64,000 nt of DNA from Polyangium sp. y55x31 (GTDB lineage Bacteria > Myxococcota_A > Polyangia > Polyangiales > Polyangiaceae). Positions 50,144 to 58,539 of this stretch are shown here, piece after piece. The stretch lies in the NCBI RefSeq assembly GCF_029946505.1, contig NZ_JARZHG010000030.1, positions 82,381 through 146,380 on the forward strand, read 5' to 3'. Within the stretch, counting starts at the first letter, position 1. Each line of letters starts with the position of its first letter. The position numbers were made by a program, and so were the translations under genes. The notes under the pieces are model-generated. The model was not told the DNA's origin and searched no databases. It saw only the letters and a program-made list of their open reading frames with translations.

Positions 50144-51529
50144 TCACTTGCGGCGGGCCGAGCGGCGGCGCGCCACGGACAAACCGAGTGCGGCGCCGAG
50201 GAGCCCGAGCGCGGCCGTGGTCTCGCTGCTGCTCGACACGGCGCAGCTCGAGCTCGAGCTCCCGTTGCCCTTGCCGTCGCCGAGGTTGCCCCACCAGGCG
50301 CCGCCGTTCTGATCGCCGCCGGGGATCTGCGTGCCTGGCTCGCAGGGCGGGTACTCGGGGCACGTGGGCGGCGTGCCGACGGCCTTCGTGGCCTGGAAGA
50401 AGTTCGAGACTGGCTTCTGCTCCGTCGCCGCGCCGAGCGCGAGATCCTTGTTCAGCGAGGCCCGCGCGAGCTCCGCGTTGATGCGCGTGAGCCAGAGCTC
50501 GCTCTCGTTGATTCCGCCGAACAACTTCTCGAGATCGGCCTGGAGCTCCTCGTTCGCGGTCACGTATCCGTCCTTCGGATCGCCGTAGCCGCTCTGATCC
50601 GGCAGGAAGCTCACGAGCTGTTCGAGCCGGCCGCGGATGTCCCACGGTGACGTCGGCTGCGCGTACTGGTTCAGCCAGGTCGAGTTGTTTGCGGCTTTGA
50701 ACGCGTCCTCCTTCAGCGTCGCGTAGTTCGAATCGCCTGCGTCCCAGTTCCAGACGATGTCGGTCGTGTTGATCTGGAACGACGAGAAGTTCTTCGTCTC
50801 GTAGCGGCCCTCGGCGAAGACCCAGAGTGTCATCGGGGCGAACGCGCCTGTGCCTGCGGCGACCATCCGAAGCGGCAGCGTGGTGCTCGCGCCGAGCGTG
50901 GTGATGCGGACGGGACGCATCGAGCTCACGCCCTGGCCGGGGACGAGCTTCAGCGCGAGGAAGTCGAAGCCCTCGCCGACGTAGGCGTCGATGATGGGAC
51001 CGACGTCGGCGCTGATGTTGTAGCCGTTCGTGGTGAGCCAATCCTTGAGGGCGCCCGGATCCGACGATGAGAGCTGCACGGTCTCGTAGGGGCCGACGAC
51101 CTCCTGCGTGATGACGTCGACGCCGCCGCCGGCCGCGTCGCCGCCTGCGCCGCCGGCGCCCGCGGAGCCGTTTCCTTCCCAGCCGCCCCAGCAGGAGGGC
51201 GCCGGCGGGCAGTTCAGGGGCGGCGCTGCGACGGACGTCGCCGTGCGCTCGCTGAGGACCGAAAAGACCGCGTCCGAGGACAAACCGACCTCGACCTGGC
51301 CCTTGATGGGCAGGATCCAGGCGAACGAGGTGGGGTCGCCGGAGTATTCGATCTGGTCCCAGAGGGTGGTCGAGGTCTGCGAGACCGAGAAGATCATCCG
51401 GTGGCCGGTGACTTGCGTCGACTCGTCTTGCGGCGGGATGCAGCCGCCGCAGGCGGCGGCGTCGCGGGTGTTGGTCACGGCGGCGGCGACGAGGGGGAGC
51501 GAAAGGAAGATCGCGTGGAAGAGCTTCAT
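50144..51529 (-). CDS. DUF2330 exported protein with MYXO-CTERM-like tail
   Basis: A 461-residue exported protein. The signal peptide (MKLFHAIFLSLPLVAAAVTNTRDAAA) runs into the DUF2330 hallmark ACGGCIPP and DESTQVTGHRMIFSVSQ, followed by SFAWILPIKG. The middle is mixed alpha/beta with a Gly/Ala-rich loop. The end, GNGSSSSSCAV..., then a hydrophobic stretch TAALGLLGAALGLSVA and an Arg cluster (RRRSARRK), fits a MYXO-CTERM sorting tag, so the protein is probably processed and displayed at the surface. DUF2330 has no known biochemical role. GGAGG eight bases before the ATG at 51529 decides the start against two upstream Met codons. Confidence 0.85.
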   Translation of the reverse strand: MKLFHAIFLSLPLVAAAVTNTRDAAACGGCIPPQDESTQVTGHRMIFSVSQTSTTLWDQIEYSGDPTSFAWILPIKGQVEVGLSSDAVFSVLSERTATSVAAPPLNCPPAPSCWGGWEGNGSAGAGGAGGDAAGGGVDVITQEVVGPYETVQLSSSDPGALKDWLTTNGYNISADVGPIIDAYVGEGFDFLALKLVPGQGVSSMRPVRITTLGASTTLPLRMVAAGTGAFAPMTLWVFAEGRYETKNFSSFQINTTDIVWNWDAGDSNYATLKEDAFKAANNSTWLNQYAQPTSPWDIRGRLEQLVSFLPDQSGYGDPKDGYVTANEELQADLEKLFGGINESELWLTRINAELARASLNKDLALGAATEQKPVSNFFQATKAVGTPPTCPEYPPCEPGTQIPGGDQNGGAWWGNLGDGKGNGSSSSSCAVSSSSETTAALGLLGAALGLSVARRRSARRK

Positions 51530-51726
51530 GCTTGGGACCTCCGGGCAGCGGAGCCGGCGGAAGGCATGCGGCGTGCCGCTACGATTCTTCAACCATTTCA
51601 TGATCCCAGCGCCCGATCCACGGCTCTTTCGGGCACACGCGGGCACACGATGACACGAATGCGAGGAGGTTCTCGGCGACGCGCCTTCGTGGTAAGCAGG
51701 GGCCCCGAACGAGGAGCGAGATTGTC

Positions 51727-52845
51727 ATGCGCGAACCTTTGGATCCCGTGCTCCGACCGATCGACGTTTTCGCGGGCGCCCGTGACGCGTCGCGCCCCGA
51801 GGATCGCCTGCGCGAGGTCCGCAAACGCGCGGCGCGCCTGCGCGAGGAGCTGCTCTCGGCGCCGCCGGTGCCCTGTTATCGATCCCGCTCGCTCGTGCGT
51901 GTCCCCTATCCGACGCGGTATGCGCTGCGCGACGCCTTCCGCGGACCGACGCCGTTCGTGCACATCCTGAACCGCGTCTTCCTCGTGCAATTCGAGGCCG
52001 GAGGGAGGCTCCGCACCCTGCTCGCCTCGCCCTCCGACGTCCGCGCCAATGCCGAGACGCCCTTCTTCAAGCGCTTGCGTGGCACGTTCGGCCCCTTCAA
52101 GGACCTCGGCCAGCGCCTCATCGCGCCCGAGCTCGGCACCGTGGAGTCGTGCCTCGCCGAGGCGGGACTCTCCCCCGAGGACGTCGATTACATCACGTAC
52201 GATCACCTGCACACGCAGGACGTGCGCCGATGGCTCGGCGCGCATGGTCGTCCCGGTTTCTTCCCGCGCGCGAAGCTGCTCGTCATGCGCCAGGAATGGG
52301 AGAGCACGCTCGCGCTCTTGCCGCCGCAGCGCGACTGGTATTGCCCGGGCGGGATCGACGGCGTCGATCCCTCGCGGATCGTGCTGCTCGACGGCGACAC
52401 GAAGCTCGGCGAGAGCGTCGTGCTCATGGCGACGCCCGGCCATACCGAGGGCAATCATTCGATCGTGGTGCGGACGAGCGAGGGGATCTTCGTGACGAGC
52501 GAAAACGGCGTCGGCCCCGACGCGTACGCCCCGCGCGTTTCGCGCATCCCGGGGCTCCGCCGGTATGCCGAGGAGACCGGGATGGAGGTCGTCATCAACG
52601 GAAACACGCTCGAGCGCGGGATCGACCAGTACATCTCGATGGTGCAGGAGAAAGAGGTCGCGGGTGCGTCCCGGCAAAACCCGGATTTCCCGGCGATGGT
52701 CAGCTCCTCGGAGCTCAGCGCCTACGCCCTGTTCCCCGGCGTCACGCCCACGTTCTCGTTCGGCGATCTCACGCTGGGCAAACCGGCGCGCCCCACGCGC
52801 GAAGACCCTCGAACCCGCGCCGCCGACGCGACGCTTTCGGCCTAG
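51727..52845 (+). CDS. MBL-fold hydrolase with altered metal motif
   Basis: A 372-residue soluble protein. The metallo-beta-lactamase fold is visible from ~residue 75 (FVHILNRVFLVQF) with the metal motif DHLHTQD (~161-167), GHTEGNHSIVV (His ~246) and a late VINGNTLERG. The usual HxHxDH is changed to H-L-H-T-Q-D: the fifth residue is Gln and the sixth Asp, so one metal site may be altered. Substrate unknown; lactonase- or quorum-type activities are possible only by fold. The SDR gene starts nine bases after the stop, so the two form an operon. The ATG at 51727 is divergent from the DUF2330 gene. Confidence 0.75.
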   Translation: MREPLDPVLRPIDVFAGARDASRPEDRLREVRKRAARLREELLSAPPVPCYRSRSLVRVPYPTRYALRDAFRGPTPFVHILNRVFLVQFEAGGRLRTLLASPSDVRANAETPFFKRLRGTFGPFKDLGQRLIAPELGTVESCLAEAGLSPEDVDYITYDHLHTQDVRRWLGAHGRPGFFPRAKLLVMRQEWESTLALLPPQRDWYCPGGIDGVDPSRIVLLDGDTKLGESVVLMATPGHTEGNHSIVVRTSEGIFVTSENGVGPDAYAPRVSRIPGLRRYAEETGMEVVINGNTLERGIDQYISMVQEKEVAGASRQNPDFPAMVSSSELSAYALFPGVTPTFSFGDLTLGKPARPTREDPRTRAADATLSA

Positions 52846-52854
52846 GAGGAGACG

Positions 52855-53667
52855 ATGGCCGTCCTGGTCTTGACCGGAGCCGCGAGTGGGATCGGCGCGC
52901 ACATGACGGGGGTCTTTGCGCGCCGCGGTGACACTGTCGTCGCGACGGACGTGAACCTCGCCGCCCTGGAGAAACATGCGGCGGATCATGCGTGGGGGAC
53001 GAACGTTCGTCTGGCCAAACTCGACGTACGCGAAGCCGCGGACTGGGACGCGGCCCTCGCGACGGCCGAGCGCGAGGGAGGTGGGCTCGACGTCGTCATG
53101 AACATCGCGGGCGTGCTCAAGCCCGGCTGGGTCACCGATTTGACGGCCGCCGACGTGGATTTCCACCTCGATGTGAACGTGAAAGGCACGGTGCTCGGCA
53201 CGCGCGCGGCCGCGGCGCGGATGGTGGCGCGGGGACGGGGCGGGCACATCGTGAACATCGGCTCGCTCGCGTCGCTCGCGCCCGTGCCGGGGTTATCCCT
53301 TTATGCGGCGTCGAAATTCGCCGTGCGTGGATTCACGCTCGCCGCCGCGATGGAGCTCGCCCGCCACGACATCGCCGTGACGCTCGTCATGCCCGACGCC
53401 GTGCAGACGCCCATGCTCGATTTGCAGGTCGACCACGAGGAGGCCGCGATGACGTTCTCCGGCCCGCGCCCGCTCACCGTCGAGGACATCGAGCACGCGC
53501 TCCTCCACGAGGTGTTGCCCAAACGCCCGCTCGAAATCGCCTTGCCGCTCGGCCGAGGGCTCATGGCGCGCGCGGCGAACACGGCGCCGGCCGCCTCGCG
53601 CTGGCTCGAGCCGATTCTCACGAAAAAAGGCCGCAAAGCCCAGGAACGAATCAAGCAGGGACGCTAG
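52855..53667 (+). CDS. SDR-family oxidoreductase
   Basis: A 270-residue short-chain dehydrogenase/reductase. Nucleotide site TGAASGIG (7-14), an Asp after the second strand (VVATDVN) that favours NAD(H), NIAG at 83-86, and the catalytic Ser137-Tyr150-Lys154 (SLASLAPVPGLSLYAASK). It should oxidise or reduce an alcohol or ketone; the substrate is unknown. AGGAGG seven bases before the ATG gives a strong ribosome site. It follows the MBL hydrolase closely, suggesting consecutive steps of one pathway. Its last 17 bases overlap the 3' end of the convergent PRODH-like gene. Confidence 0.85.
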   Translation: MAVLVLTGAASGIGAHMTGVFARRGDTVVATDVNLAALEKHAADHAWGTNVRLAKLDVREAADWDAALATAEREGGGLDVVMNIAGVLKPGWVTDLTAADVDFHLDVNVKGTVLGTRAAAARMVARGRGGHIVNIGSLASLAPVPGLSLYAASKFAVRGFTLAAAMELARHDIAVTLVMPDAVQTPMLDLQVDHEEAAMTFSGPRPLTVEDIEHALLHEVLPKRPLEIALPLGRGLMARAANTAPAASRWLEPILTKKGRKAQERIKQGR

Positions 53668-54550
53668 TCCACCCCGGCACCTTCGCCCGCGGCGGCCGCT
53701 CCGCGCGAACGAGGTCCCGCGCGAGCCAGGCGAGCACGCGCGGATTGTGCCGCGCGTCCGTGAAATGGTAGGGCAATCGAGCCTCGCCGAACGGCACGTA
53801 CACGCGCACCGGTACGCCGAACGTGCGCGCCTCCCGCAAAGCCGGCCCGAACGGCAGTCCGAGGAGCAATTCGACCTCGCACGGAGTCCCGTTCGAGACG
53901 AGCCGCTGGAGCGCCTGCCGCACGAGCGGCCCGTCGTGCGAGGCCACGCCCACGTGCCGCGCCTTGCCCGCGAGCGCGTCGATCACCGCGAGAAAACCCG
54001 CCCGCGGATCGAGCTCGGGCGCCGCCGGATCCGGCACCTGCCCTTTCACCACGCGCACCGGCACGTTCCGCCGGATCGCCCAGGCCGCGTCCCGCGCGCT
54101 CCGCGCAAAACGTCCGGGCAAGGTGAATCCGATGGTCGTCCCCCTGCCCATGACGCTCTCCGCGAGCGCCCGCGTCTTCTCCACGGCCTCGGGCCGCTGC
54201 GCGTCGAAATGCACCCGCGCGGACGAGAGCGCCGCGCGCCCCACGATCTCCCCGACGAGATCCCGGGAAAACCCGAGCGCCGGGGCCTTGATCGCGAGGT
54301 AATGGTCACCGTCCGCCTCGGCGAAGGACTCGAGCGTGGCGAGCGCGCGGTTCGCCACGATCCGCGGGGACGTGTTCTCGCCGTTCCAGAAGCAAACGAC
54401 GACGCCCATGCCCGCGTCCCAGAATTGCCGGCTGAGCGAGAGGGCGTCGGTGATCCGCGGCCCGGCGACGTACGCGCGCCCGGCGCGCTTCGCGATCGGC
54501 TCCCACGCCGCGTACGCGGCCTGCTTCAGACCTCGGATCGTGTCAACCAT
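53651..54550 (-). CDS. Proline dehydrogenase-like flavoprotein
   Basis: A 299-residue protein resembling the PRODH/PutA alpha-beta barrel. Landmarks: VRVVKGQ (beta strand with Lys and Gly that contact FAD), VASHDGPLV, CEVELLLGLPFG, VPVRVYVPFGEARLPYHFTDARHNPR with the paired Arg region. Canonical PutA has KGAYWD and ENP; here KGQVPDP and RHNP replace them, so the substrate may differ from proline. FAD-dependent oxidation at the membrane or in the cytosol is likely. The ATG at 54550 has GAGGAGG eight bases upstream and lies inside the end of the upstream GNAT gene (25-base overlap). Confidence 0.75.
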   Translation of the reverse strand: MVDTIRGLKQAAYAAWEPIAKRAGRAYVAGPRITDALSLSRQFWDAGMGVVVCFWNGENTSPRIVANRALATLESFAEADGDHYLAIKAPALGFSRDLVGEIVGRAALSSARVHFDAQRPEAVEKTRALAESVMGRGTTIGFTLPGRFARSARDAAWAIRRNVPVRVVKGQVPDPAAPELDPRAGFLAVIDALAGKARHVGVASHDGPLVRQALQRLVSNGTPCEVELLLGLPFGPALREARTFGVPVRVYVPFGEARLPYHFTDARHNPRVLAWLARDLVRAERPPRAKVPGWTSVPA

Positions 54551-55671
54551 TGAAACTGCCTCCTCAATGTCCGGAGCACGCCCGCGGCGGCCTTTCGCGA
54601 CAGCGCGGACGCGCTCGCGAGGCTCACCGGATACGCGCCGAGCGAAACCGTGGCGCGCTCCTCGTTCGTCCAGGGCTTGATCCACGGCGCGACGCCGCCG
54701 AGAAATTCGTACGTCGAGAGCCCCTGCTCGGCCGCGCGGCGCAAGCTCTCGCGCAGGAGCAAGATGCCCGGCGAGGCTTGCCGAAAAGCCTCGTCATAAC
54801 CGATCTTGAGCAGCCAGTAGCGTCCGGCGTGCTCGACCGCGAGCTGCATGGCCGCGGCGACACCGCCGATATGGAGGAAGGCGACGCGCAGGATCCCGCA
54901 GCCCGCGGCGGCGAGGGCGTACGTCCGGAAAAACGTTCCGATGACCCGGTCGGACGACATCGCGGTGCCCTCACGGCCCTTCCAGCCGGCGGCCTCCACC
55001 CGAAACGCCTCGTCGAGCACCGCCGCCGCCTCCTCGGGCGCGGGCGAAAGGAACGAATACGAGATCTTGCCCTGGCGCTCGGCGTGCCGCTCGGCGCGGC
55101 GCAGATCCTGGCGCCGCCGGGGCGAAAGGTGGCGCTCGGGCTCGGTCCACGAGGCGCCGAGCGGGACGAACGGGCAGGGCTTCGCGGGCCCGATGCGGAC
55201 GATGCCGCGGCGACGGTAAGCCTCACGGAGGGCCGGAATCGTCGGCGAGGTGGTGAGCACGCGTGGCAGGTGCAAAGGCCAGGGACCACGCGCGAGCGCC
55301 TGGCAAAGCGCCCCGAGCGCCCCGGGGCCGCCGCGGGACAGATCGACGGGCTCGCCGAGCTCGAGCGCCCCGGCGGGCATGAGCGAAGGCGAGAGGCCTC
55401 CGTGATGGACGAGCGCCGCAATCGAGGGCGATTCGAGCGTCGACGTCGCGACGACGACCCGCAATCGATCGGACGAGCCGCTCGCCGCGAGGAAGCTCTC
55501 CGTCCAGAGGCTTTGCTGCATCGGGGTGTCCTGCAGCGCATCGAGCGCGGTCCAGGCCTCTCGTACCGCGGGCAGCGCCTTTTCCCCGGCGAGCAGCCGG
55601 GTGGAGATCGCGGCGCGGCGCATTTCGTCCGCGCCCGAGGAGGGCTTTTGCCGAGGCCCGAGCTCTTGCAT
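54526..55671 (-). CDS. GNAT acetyltransferase (CelD/BcsL-like, Acetyltransf_6)
   Basis: A 381-residue protein with the double GNAT layout of the CelD/BcsL (FemAB-like) group. Motifs: RRRQDLRRAERHAERQG (~180), AAAVLDEAFRVEAAGWKGREGTAM (the E-x-x-GWKG-x-x-GTA signature, described in part), and later YWLLKIGYDEAFRQASPGILLLRESLR with the acyl-CoA binding turn. These enzymes add acyl or aminoacyl groups to polysaccharide or lipid precursors. It overlaps the PRODH-like gene by 25 bases, so the two are translated together. Purine-rich GGGGGA lies before the ATG at 55671; a Met at 55623 is an alternative. Confidence 0.75.
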   Translation of the reverse strand: MQELGPRQKPSSGADEMRRAAISTRLLAGEKALPAVREAWTALDALQDTPMQQSLWTESFLAASGSSDRLRVVVATSTLESPSIAALVHHGGLSPSLMPAGALELGEPVDLSRGGPGALGALCQALARGPWPLHLPRVLTTSPTIPALREAYRRRGIVRIGPAKPCPFVPLGASWTEPERHLSPRRRQDLRRAERHAERQGKISYSFLSPAPEEAAAVLDEAFRVEAAGWKGREGTAMSSDRVIGTFFRTYALAAAGCGILRVAFLHIGGVAAAMQLAVEHAGRYWLLKIGYDEAFRQASPGILLLRESLRRAAEQGLSTYEFLGGVAPWIKPWTNEERATVSLGAYPVSLASASALSRKAAAGVLRTLRRQFQWLTRSEV

Positions 55672-56017
55672 TCCGTTTCCCCCGCGGCCAGAGGCGCCGT
55701 CCTCGGAGCATGGTCCGACCCCCCGGGCCCCGCCACCTCACACGGCCCGTGAAAACCAATCAAACACGCCCCCGGGAGGGCGGGTATCGGCGTCGAGCGC
55801 TCCCCTCGGATAACGAGGTTTTTTCCTGCGCCGGCGGGCTCGCGCCCGGGGCATTCGCCGTCGTCGCGCGCTCTCCAGGTTCTTCGGCCAATCCTTTGCA
55901 TACGCGATCCGGCGCGCGCGCCCTCCGGGCATTTCTTTCTCGCCCGGCCACGCGCCCCCGGCATACCGCCGCGCCCCCTACGCGCGCGGCCCGACCCATT
56001 CGAAAAGGAGTTTCCCG
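55672..56017. other. Intergenic region with a structured leader
   Basis: 346 bases between divergent starts. It contains a CGCCC/GGGCG stem (55767-55782) and a complete plus-strand terminator-like hairpin at 55804-55824. I find no convincing gene in it. The rest probably holds the promoters for the GNAT and the small exported protein. Confidence 0.5.
55804..55824 (+). terminator. Terminator-like hairpin in a leader region
   Basis: CCTCG, loop GATAA, CGAGG followed directly by six T residues. It faces the plus strand 193 bases upstream of the gene at 56018, with no plus-strand gene before it. The stem is only 5 bp. It could be an attenuator or end a small RNA. Confidence 0.5.
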
Positions 56018-56467
56018 GTGAACAGGATGCTTCGGAGCACGCTCTTGCTCCTCCTCGCCCCGCTCGCGCTCGTCACGACGGACGCGGTCGCCGAAGAAAA
56101 AGCCGGCGTCGAGGTCGTCGGCGAGGCCGTCGCCCGGTGCGCGGGCGAAAATGCGGTCGTCTCGCTCCGCCTGCGCAACAAGAGCGGCGAGACCGTGACG
56201 GCGCGCGCGAGCGCCGCCGTGGTCGTCGCGTGCAGGGCCGAGGACGCCGAGGGAAAGGCGGACGAGAAGCGCGGCGATACCCTCGAGGTCGAGGAGCGAA
56301 TCCCCGACAACGGAGGCAGGTCCGTCACCTACACGCTCGTGCTGGAGGGGCGGATGGGCTGCAACGCAGAGGAGCGCGTGGCCGCGATCGATTACGAGTC
56401 GGTGAAGCTCGAAATCAACGGAGAAGTCACGGCGTTACGCATGGAAGGGTGCAAGGCCTCCCGTTAA
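56018..56467 (+). CDS. Small exported protein of unknown function
   Basis: A 149-residue exported protein. Signal peptide MNRMLRSTLLLLLAPLALVTTDAVAEEK, then a beta-rich mature domain (NAVVSLRLRNKSGETVTARASAAV, VTYTLVLEG, YESVKLEINGEVTAL, in part) with four Cys, probably two disulfides. The fold looks like a small immunoglobulin-type domain. No family is recognised. The GTG at 56018 has GGAG seven bases upstream; an in-frame ATG nine bases later is an alternative. Its stop overlaps the stop of the convergent gene by four bases. A terminator-like hairpin lies in its leader. Confidence 0.7.
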   Translation: MNRMLRSTLLLLLAPLALVTTDAVAEEKAGVEVVGEAVARCAGENAVVSLRLRNKSGETVTARASAAVVVACRAEDAEGKADEKRGDTLEVEERIPDNGGRSVTYTLVLEGRMGCNAEERVAAIDYESVKLEINGEVTALRMEGCKASR

Positions 56468-56745
56468 TCGGTCGGCTCCATGGGCGGACCGCTGATCTCC
56501 TCGGTCGGGGGCACCCATCCCTCGGGGTTCGGGCCGTCCTCCGGCGTGGTCCCTTCGGAGTACGTCGGGCCGCCGGGGTACGCCCCCGCGCCGCCCTCGT
56601 CCCCCAGGGGCCCGCGCGAGATCGGCTCGCCGCCGATGTCCGGGGAAATCGCGCCGCCCCGCACGCCGGGCACGTCCTCTTGCGTCCGAGGCCGCCCGGC
56701 CCCGGCGTCGCCCCGATCAAAAGGCCAGGGTTGCTCCTTCGCCAT
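56464..56745 (-). CDS. Small Gly/Pro-rich protein of unknown function
   Basis: A 93-residue acidic, disordered-looking protein (MAKEQPWPFDRGDAGAGRP, later GGAGAYPGGPTYSEGTTPEDGP). It has no signal peptide, membrane helix or Cys. GGAGGG four bases before the ATG supports translation. I recognise no family; small, Gly/Pro/Glu-rich proteins of this kind can be stress-related, but nothing specific supports that here. The TAA overlaps the stop of the exported-protein gene. Confidence 0.55.
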   Translation of the reverse strand: MAKEQPWPFDRGDAGAGRPRTQEDVPGVRGGAISPDIGGEPISRGPLGDEGGAGAYPGGPTYSEGTTPEDGPNPEGWVPPTEEISGPPMEPTD

Positions 56746-56823
56746 GATGCCCTCCAGAGCTTCCCCATGGGGCCGGCGCGGACGAAACGCTAGCCGTCCG
56801 CCCTCGATGAAGGTCGAGGAACG

Positions 56824-58449
56824 TCAAGCCCGCGAGGCCGACGCAGCCCGCGGGCCCGACGCACCACGCGAGAGCGCGCCGAGCACGGCCCTGAGGCCCT
56901 CGATGACCTCGGCCGAGGGCTCCCCTTCCCCGACACGATACCCGCCCACCGGTTTGCCGTTCGTTTCACCCAGCCAAACCCAGGCGCGCTCGCCCGACGG
57001 CGCCTCGAACCCGAGCTCGGCGCGCTGCCCTTCCGACGAGATGCGCACGTCCTTCCACGCGAGGGCGCCAAACGGCGCGCGCCTTCGCAAGAGCTGGATC
57101 CGCGCTGCCACCGATCGCAGGAGCGGCAGCGCCGCATCCTCCCCGATCGGATGCACGAACGTGACGTGCCGGGACAACCTCTCGCCGATCGCGAGGATCC
57201 CGGCGTGGCAGGCCTCTCGATCCGCCGGCGCGGCGAGGATCCCCACGGAAAACCATTCCGTCGCCGCGATCCCCTCCCCTTCCGATCGCGGCCGGAGCGT
57301 GAGCACGAGGCTCTCGTCGCCTTCGAGCCGCACCTCGACCGCGCGCTCGCCGAGCTCCGTGAGGGTCACGCGGGCAAACGGCTTTGGCGGGACGAACCCC
57401 GCGAACGCCCGCGCGACGAGCGCCCGCGCGTGCACCGAAAAGAGCTTTCGGCCGGGATCGGCCTCGGCGAGGCGCTCGGGCGTCACGGGGACGAACTCCT
57501 CGTCGCCGTACATCTCCCGGTATGTCTCGAAGATGCCATTGCAACGCGCGTCGAAGACACACGCCGCGCAGCCCGCGGGCTTCGATTTGTCCCGCCGCTT
57601 GACGAGGTATTTGTCCCAGGGCTTGCTGAGCGTCCTGTCGCCGTCGACGGCGATCGTCATCGTCTTTTCGCCGTCGTGGTGAATGAAGGGCGCGAGGTGC
57701 GGCGCGACGCAATACGGGAGGTTTCCGATGTTGACGTCGAACCCCTCGGGGAAACCCGCGACCATCCGTTCCAGCGGGCCGACGAGGCTCCGGTAGCGCG
57801 GGATCATCGCCGCGAACTCTTCCTCCGTGCGCACGCCCGCATCGAGCGGCCGCACCATGTCGAGGTGGAGCTGCGAGACCCCGAGCGGCAGGAGCAGGTC
57901 CGGGAACGCGTCCACCGATTCGTAATTCGACTGGACGACACACATGTTCACGGTGAGCCGCTGCCCCCGCGCCCGCACGTGATGCATCGACTGCACGATG
58001 CGGGCGAACGACCCATCTTTGCGCGTCGTGCGCTCGTGGGCCTCCTCGGTCGCGCCCTGGATCGAGAAGCGAAACGTGAAATTCCCGCGTGTCGCGAGGA
58101 TCTCGTCCACGAACGCGGCGCGGGCGGTCTTCACGCCGTTCGTGAAGATCACGATCTCCTCGAAGCCGAGGGCGACGCTCTCGCGCACCACGTCGAGGAA
58201 CGCAGGCTGGAGCGTGGGCTCGCCCCCGAGCAGCGTGATCTTCCGGTGCCCGGCCGCGCGCGCGGCGCGGATCTGCTCGAGGATCGGCTCGAGCGGGAGC
58301 GGCCTCGCGCGGCCGAGCGCCGTCTCCTGGCCGCTGACGCAAAAGACGCAACGGTTGTTGCACATGTGGCCGAGCTGAATCTCGACCAACGCTCGGGGCT
58401 CCGGGTCGCCTCCGGCGCCCTGCGCCCCCCGCTGCGTCTTCGGCTCCAT
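56824..58449 (-). CDS. Radical SAM protein with SPASM-like Cys motif
   Basis: A 541-residue radical SAM enzyme. The [4Fe-4S] motif is Cys30-x3-Cys34-x2-Cys37 (CNNRCVFC), followed by GHRKITLLGGEPTLQP (GGEP motif, SAM binding), SIQG and HLDMVRPL. A second Cys cluster, GCAACVFDARCNG (~300), looks like a partial SPASM/twitch site for an auxiliary cluster. The last ~190 residues are a separate domain with LRPRSEGEGI and WVWLGETNGK. Such enzymes modify peptides or small molecules; there is no obvious precursor peptide next door, so the substrate is unknown. The start at 58449 (MEPKTQRG) is chosen because the upstream Met gives a Cys-rich leader overlapping a terminator hairpin. Confidence 0.85.
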   Translation of the reverse strand: MEPKTQRGAQGAGGDPEPRALVEIQLGHMCNNRCVFCVSGQETALGRARPLPLEPILEQIRAARAAGHRKITLLGGEPTLQPAFLDVVRESVALGFEEIVIFTNGVKTARAAFVDEILATRGNFTFRFSIQGATEEAHERTTRKDGSFARIVQSMHHVRARGQRLTVNMCVVQSNYESVDAFPDLLLPLGVSQLHLDMVRPLDAGVRTEEEFAAMIPRYRSLVGPLERMVAGFPEGFDVNIGNLPYCVAPHLAPFIHHDGEKTMTIAVDGDRTLSKPWDKYLVKRRDKSKPAGCAACVFDARCNGIFETYREMYGDEEFVPVTPERLAEADPGRKLFSVHARALVARAFAGFVPPKPFARVTLTELGERAVEVRLEGDESLVLTLRPRSEGEGIAATEWFSVGILAAPADREACHAGILAIGERLSRHVTFVHPIGEDAALPLLRSVAARIQLLRRRAPFGALAWKDVRISSEGQRAELGFEAPSGERAWVWLGETNGKPVGGYRVGEGEPSAEVIEGLRAVLGALSRGASGPRAASASRA

Positions 58450-58469
58450 CAGCGGGATTCTACAACAAA

Positions 58470-58503
58470 ACGAAACCCCGCCACACACGACATGTGGGCG
58501 GGG
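58470..58503 (-). terminator. Intrinsic terminator-like hairpin
   Basis: Stem CCCCGCC (58476-58482) with GGCGGGG (58497-58503), extended inwards by CACA/TGTG with one bulge. On the minus strand it is followed by TTTCGTTTTGTTG. It lies after the ferritin-like gene at 58540 and before the radical SAM start, separating the two units. Confidence 0.55.
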
Positions 58504-58539
58504 CCTTGTGCTCACGTGTAGACGCCGGAAACTGCTTCC

